Source: Bacillota bacterium
Lineage (GTDB): Bacteria; Bacillota; Clostridia; Christensenellales; Aristaeellaceae
Reading direction: 5' to 3'
DNA: 64,000 nucleotides
Assembly: GCA_023411395.1 (NCBI GenBank)
Contig: JAEYOV010000061.1
Location: 1 to 64,000, forward strand
In this document: positions 57,590 through 64,000 of the stretch, one piece after another
Layout of the letters: each line of letters begins with the position of its first letter
Position numbering within the stretch: the first letter of the stretch is position 1
The notes under the pieces: generated by a model
Database searches by the model: none
What the model was told of the DNA's origin: nothing
The model's input: only the letters and a program-made list of their open reading frames with translations
Translations under genes and position numbers: made by a program

Positions 57590-58465
57590 ATGAGGAAGCG
57601 TGCCATCTTGGAAAAAGGGAGCAAAGCGCTGTTTTTTTTGTCCTCCCTGATCTCCGTGGCGGCGGTATTGTGCATCTGCCTGTTCATATTCGGCGGCGCA
57701 GTACCGGCTTTCCGGGAGGTGGGGCTATGGAAATTCATTACCGGCACGGGCTGGAAGCCCAACAATGACCCCCAGCAGTTCGGGATCGCATACATGATCA
57801 TCGGCAGTTTTTACGTCACCGGCGGCGCGCTGCTCCTGGGAGTACCCATCGGGCTGCTGGCCGCCATCTTTATGGCAAAATACTGCCCCAGGCGCATCTA
57901 CGGGGCGTTCTCACAGGGCGTGTCGCTGCTGGCGGGCATCCCCTCCATCGTATATGGTTTCTTTGGCATGATGATTATCGTTCCCTTTATCGCCGGTCAT
58001 TTCCCGGGTAACGGCAACAGCGTGCTGGCGGCGTCGATTGTACTGGCCATTATGATTCTGCCCACCATCATCACTGTCAGCGAAAACTCCATCCGGGCGC
58101 TGCCGTCCTCCTATTATGACGGGGCCATTGCCTTGGGCGCCACGCATACCGAGGCTGTATTCTTTGTACTTGTCCCGGCGGCCCGCCGGGGCATTGTCAC
58201 CTCCGTTGTGCTGGGCATGGGCCGGGCCATCGGGGAGACCATCGCCGTGGGCATGGTGGCGGGAAACAGCAACATTCTGCCTGCGACCATCTTCAAATCG
58301 GTGCGCACGCTGACGGTAAACATTGTTTCGGAAATGAGCTACGCCAGCGGGCTGCATTATGACGCGCTGATTGCTACCGGCGCGGTACTGTTCGTATTCA
58401 TACTGCTTCTGAACATTTCGCTGAATCTGATTACCAAGGGGGGCAAGGCGAATGAGAAAGGCTAA
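57590..58465 (+). CDS. pstC: Phosphate ABC transporter permease PstC
   Basis: The 291-residue permease has six hydrophobic segments. VSLLAGIPSIVYGFFGMMIIVPF, ENSIRALPSSYYDGAIALGATHTEAVFFVLVPAARRGI (the EAA region) and GRAIGETIAVGMVAGN are hallmark PstC segments. It moves phosphate with PstA. A weak GGGGAA site precedes the ATG. It overlaps pstA by 14 bases. Confidence 0.95.
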   Translation: MRKRAILEKGSKALFFLSSLISVAAVLCICLFIFGGAVPAFREVGLWKFITGTGWKPNNDPQQFGIAYMIIGSFYVTGGALLLGVPIGLLAAIFMAKYCPRRIYGAFSQGVSLLAGIPSIVYGFFGMMIIVPFIAGHFPGNGNSVLAASIVLAIMILPTIITVSENSIRALPSSYYDGAIALGATHTEAVFFVLVPAARRGIVTSVVLGMGRAIGETIAVGMVAGNSNILPATIFKSVRTLTVNIVSEMSYASGLHYDALIATGAVLFVFILLLNISLNLITKGGKANEKG

Positions 58466-59285
58466 AACGGCGCTGCTGACCGGCCTTTGCTGGCTGGCCA
58501 TTGCCATCGCTCTGGGCGCGCTTCTATGGATCGTGGCCTATATCTTCATCCATGGCGTGCCGCATATCAATTGGGAAATCCTCTTTGGCCCCTATACCTC
58601 CGACAATCCCTCCATGCGCTTCGCGATTGTGACCACGCTGATTCTGGTGACTTTGTCTTTGCTCATTGCGGGCCCCCTGGGAGTGGGCTGCGCCGTATAC
58701 CTGTGCGAATACGCCAAAAAGGGCAGCCGGCTGGTGAGGATAATCCGCTTGGCTACGGAAACGCTGGCAGGCATCCCCTCGATCATCTACGGCCTTTTCG
58801 GGGCACTGTTTTTCGGCACGGCGCTGCACATGGGCTACTCCCTGCTGGCGGGCATCCTCACGGTATCCATCATGGTGCTGCCCACCATCATCCGCACATC
58901 GGAAGAAGCCATCCTGTCCGTGCCCGACCTGTTTAGGGAGGGCAGTTTGGGCCTTGGCGCGGGCAAGCTGCGCACGGTGATGCGCATTGTGCTCCCGGCA
59001 GCGTCCAGGGGCATTTTGTCGGCGATGGTACTGAGCACCGGCCGTATCATCGGCGAAACGGCGGCACTGCTCTTTACCCTGGGCAGCGTGGCGAAAATGC
59101 CGCAAACGCTGATGGACTCCAGCCGCACGCTGTCGGTGCACATGTTCATCTCCACCAGGGACGGCGGCATGGCCGGGCGGAACGTGGCTTTTGTGGCCGG
59201 CGTTACGCTGCTGGTACTGGTAACGGCCATGAACCTGTTAACGAAGTATTTCAGCAAGAAGGCAGGGAAGTTCGGTGAAAATTGA
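58452..59285 (+). CDS. pstA: Phosphate ABC transporter permease PstA
   Basis: The 277-residue permease has ETLAGIPSIIYGLFGALFFG, the EAA-like LFREGSLGLGAGKLRTVMRIVLPAASRGI and STGRIIGETAALLFTLGS, all typical of PstA. It has six helices. Its start lies inside the end of pstC and its end overlaps the GTG of pstB, so translation of all three is coupled. Confidence 0.95.
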   Translation: MRKAKTALLTGLCWLAIAIALGALLWIVAYIFIHGVPHINWEILFGPYTSDNPSMRFAIVTTLILVTLSLLIAGPLGVGCAVYLCEYAKKGSRLVRIIRLATETLAGIPSIIYGLFGALFFGTALHMGYSLLAGILTVSIMVLPTIIRTSEEAILSVPDLFREGSLGLGAGKLRTVMRIVLPAASRGILSAMVLSTGRIIGETAALLFTLGSVAKMPQTLMDSSRTLSVHMFISTRDGGMAGRNVAFVAGVTLLVLVTAMNLLTKYFSKKAGKFGEN

Positions 59286-60021
59286 GCTTGAACACATCAA
59301 TCTGTTTTATGGGACGCTGCAGGCGCTGAAGGACGTATCGCTTTCCATCCGCGAAAAGGAGATCACCGCGCTGATCGGCCCCTCCGGCTGCGGCAAATCC
59401 ACGCTGCTGAAAATACTCAACCGCATGAATGATTTGGTGGAAGGCGTAAGGATAGAAGGAAAAGCGGTGCTGGATGGCAAAAATATCTATCAGGAACTGG
59501 ATGTAACAGATTTGAGGCGCCGGGTGGGCATGGTTTTTCAAAAGCCCAATCCCTTTCCCATGAGCATATACGACAACATCGCCTACGGCCCCAGAACCCA
59601 CGGCATCCGCAAAAAAGCCGAACTGGACAATGCCGTGGAAAAGAGCCTGCGGCAGGCCGCCATCTGGGACGAGGTGAAGGACCGGCTGAAAAAAAGCGCC
59701 GTCAGCCTGTCCGGCGGACAGCAGCAGCGGGTGTGCATCGCAAGGGCCCTGGCCGTGTCTCCGGAGGTGCTGTTGATGGATGAACCCACCTCCGCGCTGG
59801 ATCCCATCTCCACCAGCCGCATTGAGGATCTGATGATGGAGCTGAAAGCGGATTATACCATTGTAATCGTGACGCACAACATGCAGCAGGCGGCACGCAT
59901 TTCCGACAGAACGGCATTTTTCCTCCACGGCGAAGTGATCGAATACAACGATACCCTGACGCTGTTTGCCCATCCCAAAGAAGCCAAGACGGAGGATTAT
60001 ATCACAGGGAGGTTTGGATGA
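59275..60021 (+). CDS. pstB: Phosphate ABC transporter ATP-binding protein PstB
   Basis: The 248-residue ATPase has Walker A GPSGCGKST, the PstB-specific RRRVGMVFQKPNPFPMSIYDNIAYGPR, the signature LSGGQQQRVCIARAL, Walker B VLLMDEPTSALD and VTHNMQQAARISD. The catalytic motifs are intact. The start is GTG at 59275. Its stop overlaps the phoU start. Confidence 0.96.
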   Translation: MKIELEHINLFYGTLQALKDVSLSIREKEITALIGPSGCGKSTLLKILNRMNDLVEGVRIEGKAVLDGKNIYQELDVTDLRRRVGMVFQKPNPFPMSIYDNIAYGPRTHGIRKKAELDNAVEKSLRQAAIWDEVKDRLKKSAVSLSGGQQQRVCIARALAVSPEVLLMDEPTSALDPISTSRIEDLMMELKADYTIVIVTHNMQQAARISDRTAFFLHGEVIEYNDTLTLFAHPKEAKTEDYITGRFG

Positions 60022-60674
60022 TGCGCAGCAAGTTCCAACGGGAAATGCAGGAATTGAACGAAGAATTGAAACGCATGACCCAATTCATTGAAGATACGCT
60101 GACAAACGCCATGGAAGCCTTGCGCACCGGCAGCCAGAGCCTGGCCCGGCAGGTGTATGAAAACGACCATATCGCCGATGAACTGGAACTGTCGATTGAA
60201 CGCAAGTCGCTGTTGATCCTCCTGTCGGAGCAGCCGGTGGCCAAGGACCTGCGCGTTATCTCCACGGCGCTGAAAATGATCACCGATATGGAGCGCATAT
60301 GCGACCAGGGGGCCGACATCGCCGAAATCGTGCTGCACCTGGGGGAGGAGCCCAACGCCAGGCCGGCCCAGTTATACACCATGGCAGAAAAGTGTGTCAT
60401 CATGGTGAATGAGGCCATCCACGCCTTTTTGACGGACGATACCATGCTGGCCGAGGCGGTGATCCAGTCGGATGATGAAATCGACCGGCTGTTCATGCAG
60501 GTGCGCGGCGACCTGGTGGAGGATATTTTGAAGGACCCCGGCTGTTCCAGCCGTAAAATGGATGAACTGATGATTGCCAAATACCTGGAGCGGATCGGGG
60601 ACCATGCGCAGAATATCGCCGAATGGGTGATCTTCGCGGTAACGGGTGAACACAAGAACAGACAAATTCTGTGA
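60018..60674 (+). CDS. phoU: PhoU phosphate-signalling protein
   Basis: The 218-residue protein is all-helical with two PhoU repeats (about 15-100 and 120-205). The metal-binding signatures ENDHIADELE and QSDDEIDRLF in the two repeats are in the family positions. It links Pst transport to the PhoR kinase and lowers the Pho response when phosphate is ample. Two adjacent ATG codons (60018, 60021) follow GGGAGG. It overlaps the end of pstB. Confidence 0.95.
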   Translation: MMRSKFQREMQELNEELKRMTQFIEDTLTNAMEALRTGSQSLARQVYENDHIADELELSIERKSLLILLSEQPVAKDLRVISTALKMITDMERICDQGADIAEIVLHLGEEPNARPAQLYTMAEKCVIMVNEAIHAFLTDDTMLAEAVIQSDDEIDRLFMQVRGDLVEDILKDPGCSSRKMDELMIAKYLERIGDHAQNIAEWVIFAVTGEHKNRQIL

Positions 60675-60683
60675 GGTGGGGAA

Positions 60684-61367
60684 ATGGCAAGGATTTATAT
60701 TGTGGAAGATGATGAAAACATAGGCGAACTGATTGCCGCAACGCTTTCGGCGGCGGGCCATGATGCGACGCTTGTCACGAACGCGGACAAGCTTGCGGAA
60801 CGGGTGAAGCAGGGCCTGCCCCAGCTTATGCTGCTGGACATCATGCTTCCCGGCAAAGACGGCTGGTCCATTTTGAAAGCCTGGAAGGAGACGGCCGAGA
60901 CCGCTGCCATCCCGGTGATCATCCTCTCCGCCAAGGGCGAGGAGATCGATAAGGTGCGGGGCCTGGAGATGGGCGCGGAGGATTACATCACCAAACCCTT
61001 CGGCGTGCTGGAGCTGCAGGCCAGGGTCAAGACTGCTCTTAGGCGCATGGAGGACGGGGGCAGCATTCTTCGTTTGCAGGATCTGACCATGGATTTTGAC
61101 AAGAAGGAAGTCAAAAAGGACGGCGTGCCGGTGAAGCTGACCCACCAGGAATTGGAGCTGCTGGAATACCTGAGCCGCCATGCGGGCTTTGTGGTCAGCC
61201 GTGACAGGCTCCTGGAAAACGTGTGGGGGTATGATTTCAGCGGGGAAACCACAAGAACGGTTGACTTTCACGTGCGCTCCCTGCGCATGAAGCTGAATGA
61301 CAGCGCCGATAATCCAAAGTATATCGAAACGGTGCGCGGCTACGGCTACCGCATGAAAAAGGACTGA
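60684..61367 (+). CDS. phoP: PhoP/PhoB-type response regulator
   Basis: The 227-residue regulator has a receiver domain (D52 as phospho-acceptor in LLDIMLPG, TKPFG lysine) and an OmpR-type winged helix ending in TVRGYGYRMKKD. It lies 9 bases after phoU in the pst operon, so it probably controls pst and other phosphate genes. I could not find clear repeated PhoP boxes before pstS. GAGGTGGGG precedes the ATG. Confidence 0.92.
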   Translation: MARIYIVEDDENIGELIAATLSAAGHDATLVTNADKLAERVKQGLPQLMLLDIMLPGKDGWSILKAWKETAETAAIPVIILSAKGEEIDKVRGLEMGAEDYITKPFGVLELQARVKTALRRMEDGGSILRLQDLTMDFDKKEVKKDGVPVKLTHQELELLEYLSRHAGFVVSRDRLLENVWGYDFSGETTRTVDFHVRSLRMKLNDSADNPKYIETVRGYGYRMKKD

Positions 61368-61376
61368 TCCGGCATT

Positions 61377-62765
61377 ATGAAGCGGTATGTGAAACGCCTG
61401 ATCTATATTGGCGCGCTGGTCATCATGCTGACGCTGATTTTGGGCTGCATCGTTGTGTTCAACAACGTCCAGCAGGAGACGGTGCTTGGCAACCTGAAGG
61501 CGATGCTTCATACCGCGGGCACATTATTGAAGCTTCCGCCGGATGACATCGGAGCGCTGACCTCAAGGATCGCCTCCGGGGATAAAAGGCTGCGTGTCAC
61601 TTTTTTGGATGGGGAAGGGAACGTGCTGTCCGACAGCGTGGCGGACGCGGATGCCATGGAGCCCCATGGGGGCCGGCCGGAGATCATAAAGGCCATGGCC
61701 GGCCAGATGGAAACGGATATCCGCAGGAGTGCCACCACGGGGCTGCAAACCATTTATGCTGCGCAAAGGGTAGACGACGGCCTGATTCTGCGCCTTTCCT
61801 ATCCCGTATCCACCACTCAGGCGTTTTTGGGGCTGCTGCTGCCGGTGGTGGCGATTTTGACGCTGGCGGTCATTGCCGCTGTTCCCTTTTTTGCAGGCCG
61901 CCTGAGCAACAAGGTGACCCATCCCCTGATCCTGATCAACAATGCGCTCATGGGCAAGGGCGATGAAAACCTCCTCCGGGAGGACGCCGGGCGGGCGGAG
62001 GAGGAGGTCAGGCCCATCCTGACAAACATCAGCTATCTGATTGAGAAGCTGAAATACGATTTTGAAGAAGTGCAAAAGACGCACAGGCTCCGCACAGACT
62101 TTGTAGCCAACGCCTCCCATGAACTCAAATCGCCGCTCACCTCCATCAAGGGCTTTGCCGAGCTTCTGGCGGGGGACATGGTGCCCGATGCCCAGAAGCA
62201 AAAGGTGTACCTGAGGCGTATTGTTACGGAAAGCGACCGGCTCTTAAACATCATCAATGACATCCTGCGCCTTTCCAAAGCGGAGAGCAAGGTGGTGGAA
62301 AAGGCGGAATTGGTGCAATTGCAGCCCATGGCCAGGGATGTTGTTCAGGCGCTGGAGCCGCTGGCCCGCTCAAGGGGGATTACCATTACCATGGACGGCG
62401 CCGGAGTGGTGATGGCCAACCCCAGGGATGCATGGGAGCTGGCATACAACCTGGTGGATAACGCTATCCGCTATGGAAAGCAGGGCGGCCGTGTGATGAT
62501 CCACCTGGGGGATTGCTTTCTGTCCGTGGAGGATGACGGCATCGGCATGGAGGAGGAGCATCTGTTGCGTATCTTCGAAAGATTCTACCGCATCGATAAA
62601 TCCCATAGCCGGCAGACGGGCGGCACAGGGCTTGGCCTTTCCATTGTCAAGCATATCGCGCAAAACTACGGCGCGAAGGTGCAGGTGAAAAGCCGGCCGG
62701 GGGAGGGCAGCACCTTCTCCGTGCAGTTCCCGTGTGACATTGTGTTGGAGAATCCGGATGCGTAA
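61377..62765 (+). CDS. phoR: PhoR-type sensor histidine kinase
   Basis: The 462-residue kinase has transmembrane helices near 8-28 and 150-172 with a 120-residue sensor region between. A HAMP-like linker follows (about 175-228), then the H box ANASHELKSPLTS with H248 and an HATPase domain (DNAIRY, DDGIGM, TGGTGLGLSIVKHI). Unlike classical PhoR it shows no clear cytosolic PAS domain. Together with the regulator it should respond to phosphate through PhoU. It ends at a long hairpin. Confidence 0.92.
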   Translation: MKRYVKRLIYIGALVIMLTLILGCIVVFNNVQQETVLGNLKAMLHTAGTLLKLPPDDIGALTSRIASGDKRLRVTFLDGEGNVLSDSVADADAMEPHGGRPEIIKAMAGQMETDIRRSATTGLQTIYAAQRVDDGLILRLSYPVSTTQAFLGLLLPVVAILTLAVIAAVPFFAGRLSNKVTHPLILINNALMGKGDENLLREDAGRAEEEVRPILTNISYLIEKLKYDFEEVQKTHRLRTDFVANASHELKSPLTSIKGFAELLAGDMVPDAQKQKVYLRRIVTESDRLLNIINDILRLSKAESKVVEKAELVQLQPMARDVVQALEPLARSRGITITMDGAGVVMANPRDAWELAYNLVDNAIRYGKQGGRVMIHLGDCFLSVEDDGIGMEEEHLLRIFERFYRIDKSHSRQTGGTGLGLSIVKHIAQNYGAKVQVKSRPGEGSTFSVQFPCDIVLENPDA

Positions 62766-62771
62766 GAATAT

Positions 62772-62851
62772 GAAGGTTTCCGGGGACGCGGGGAAGGCTT
62801 CTTTATTTAAAGGAATGCCTCCCCGCCCGCATACCTTCGGAAACTCCCTGT
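62772..62851 (+). terminator. Long hairpin after phoR
   Basis: GTTTCCG (62776 region) and CGGAAAC (62838 region) form the outer stem and GCGGGGAAGGC/GCCTCCCCGC the inner one, with an AT-rich loop. It ends the pst-pho operon, although it has no T run. Confidence 0.55.
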
Positions 62852-62928
62852 AAAATCTCGCAAAGGCTTTCCTCCGGCCGGATTTTTGTATATAATATCA
62901 GTTGGAATGCTTTTTACGGAGGGAAACC

Positions 62929-63531
62929 ATGCGGCCTACCTATGAACAATCCTGGGAGCTTTTGCGGCGCTACAACAAGGAACCGTTTCATCTCCAGCAC
63001 GCGCTTACGGTGTCCGGGGTGATGGAGGAAATGGCAAAGCGCCTGGGCTATGAGGAAGAAAAGGAATTCTGGTCCATCGTGGGCCTGCTGCACGACCTGG
63101 ATTTTGAAATGTATCCCGGGGAGCACTGCATCAAAGTTCAGGAGATCATGATGACGGAGGATATCGACGAGCAGATTATCCATGCCTGCGCGTCCCACGG
63201 CTACGGGATTGCGGTGGACATAAAGCCCGAGCATGAGATGGAGAAGGTGCTCTTCGCGGTCGACGAGCTGACGGGGCTGATCGGCGCGGCGGCAAAAATG
63301 CGGCCTTCCAAGTCTGTGCAGGACATGGAACTGAAATCTCTCATGAAGAAATACAAATCGTTAAGCTTTGCCGCGGGATGCTCCCGCCAGATCATTGAAC
63401 AGGGGGCCGATATGCTTCATTGGCCGCTGGAGGAGCTGATCGAAAGGACGATTGCGGCCATGCGGGTGCATGAGGAAGCCATCAATCAAAAAATGGAACA
63501 TATCCGCCGGGAAAGCGGGGAAAGCGCTTGA
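62929..63531 (+). CDS. HD-domain hydrolase-like protein
   Basis: The 200-residue protein has the HD motif VGLLHDLDFEMYPGEH (HD near residues 55-56) with an upstream His (FHLQHALTVSG) and a later His/Asp in HACASHGYG and FAVDELTGLI. This fits metal-dependent phosphohydrolases of the HD superfamily; the substrate is unknown. The ATG at 62929 follows ACGGAGGG. A TATAAT lies at 62890. Its stop overlaps the TTG start of tcdA by 3 bases. Confidence 0.85.
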   Translation: MRPTYEQSWELLRRYNKEPFHLQHALTVSGVMEEMAKRLGYEEEKEFWSIVGLLHDLDFEMYPGEHCIKVQEIMMTEDIDEQIIHACASHGYGIAVDIKPEHEMEKVLFAVDELTGLIGAAAKMRPSKSVQDMELKSLMKKYKSLSFAAGCSRQIIEQGADMLHWPLEELIERTIAAMRVHEEAINQKMEHIRRESGESA

Positions 63532-64000
63532 ACGCATTGACCAGAACGGAGCTTTTGCTGGGCAGGGAGGCCATGGAAAAGCTGGCGGGCGCCAGCGTGG
63601 CGGTGTTCGGCGTCGGCGGCGTGGGCTCCTATTGCGCGGAGGCGCTGGCCCGGGGCGGCATCGGGCGCATCGACCTGATCGACGACGACTGCGTGTGCCT
63701 TACGAACATCAACAGGCAATTGATCGCCACCAGAAAAACCATAGGGAGGCCCAAGGTGGAAGTCATGCGTGCCCGTATGCTGGAGATCAACCCCAAGGTG
63801 CAGGGGCAGGACTTTCAATTGTTCTATACGGCCCAAAACGCGGATGCGTTTGACCTGACCCCTTATGATTACGTGGTGGACGCCATCGACACCGTGTCCG
63901 CAAAATTGATGCTGGTGGAGAAGGCGCAGGCCGCCGGGATCAGGGTCATCAGTTGCATGGGCGCCGGAAACAAGCTGGATCCCACCCGCTTTGAGGTGGC
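63528..64000 (+). CDS. tcdA: tRNA threonylcarbamoyladenosine dehydratase (partial)
   Basis: Only the first 157 codons are in the window. TcdA is an E1-like enzyme that cyclises t6A37 in tRNA with ATP. The nucleotide-binding motif VAVFGVGGVGSYCAEALARGG, DDDCVCLTNINRQLIA and VVDAIDTVSAKL are typical, and MGAGNKLDPTRFEV identifies the TcdA branch of the ThiF/MoeB family. The TTG start overlaps the HD-gene stop, with CGGGGAAAG upstream. The C-terminal part lies beyond the window. Confidence 0.92.
   Translation, partial: MNALTRTELLLGREAMEKLAGASVAVFGVGGVGSYCAEALARGGIGRIDLIDDDCVCLTNINRQLIATRKTIGRPKVEVMRARMLEINPKVQGQDFQLFYTAQNADAFDLTPYDYVVDAIDTVSAKLMLVEKAQAAGIRVISCMGAGNKLDPTRFEV

Noticed and set aside
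60372..61511. 379-codon minus-strand open frame
   Set aside because: It covers the antisense of phoU, phoP and the start of phoR; no ribosome site or family.

Overview
The window is GC-rich and densely packed. It looks like the chromosome of an anaerobic, Clostridia-like Firmicute. Supporting signs are the [4Fe-4S] L-serine dehydratase pair, a PerR-like regulator with rubrerythrin, a flavodiiron protein, Bacillus-type SOS boxes, AGGAGG-type ribosome binding sites, GTG/TTG starts and short operons that usually end in strong hairpins. I see no rRNA, tRNA, CRISPR array, phage or complete insertion sequence.

Layout. 1-5 kb: a fused MsrA/MsrB, then a four-gene operon (4Fe-4S protein, cupin, DUF1858, DUF438-hemerythrin-PAS) divergent from a Crp/Fnr regulator, which reads as a nitrosative/oxidative stress module. 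4.7-5.0 kb: a promoter-to-terminator stretch with no real gene, probably a small structured RNA, then rsgA. 6-10 kb: a membrane-anchored zincin, an ICMT-like methyltransferase and a two-component system divergent from the phnDCEE transporter, which carries a cytosolic 5'-nucleotidase. 15-17 kb: flavodiiron protein and superoxide dismutase. 17.6-22.4 kb: a tocopherol-cyclase-like protein, then a DUF6385/DNRLRE surface-type cassette with a TPR glycosyltransferase and the decayed end of a third DUF6385 gene. 22.5-28.1 kb: a TetR unit and two DNA-repair units, each with a LexA-type box, separated by an AraC regulator fused to a C39/BtrH-like domain. 28.3-31.9 kb: MATE exporter, PHP-domain protein, DUF362 ferredoxin-like protein. 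32-36.8 kb: a complete liv branched-chain amino acid transporter. 37-39.2 kb: an Rrf2 regulator with a MetN/MetI-like transporter whose ATPase has lost several catalytic motifs. 39.4-44 kb: ybaK, thioesterase, alanine racemase, M20 amidohydrolase, M55 D-aminopeptidase and an AAC(6')-like acetyltransferase, suggesting D-amino acid or murein peptide recycling. 44-51.4 kb: metY and an opp oligopeptide transporter. 51.6-56.4 kb: glutamine amidohydrolase, perR-rbr, sdaAA/sdaAB, HAD phosphatase. 56.5-62.8 kb: pstS-C-A-B, phoU and a PhoP/PhoR-type pair. The window ends with an HD-domain protein and a partial tcdA.

Themes. There are two phosphorus uptake systems, four ABC importers and several oxygen/NO defence units. 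Features that stand out are: a PstS whose two lobes are in swapped order; a MetN-like ATPase lacking the Q-loop Gln, signature motif, Walker B Asp and switch His; substrate-binding proteins that all lack a lipobox and are all followed by a hairpin; a MITE-like palindromic repeat family placed between convergent genes; the DUF6385 cassette; and the candidate RNA at 4.7 kb.
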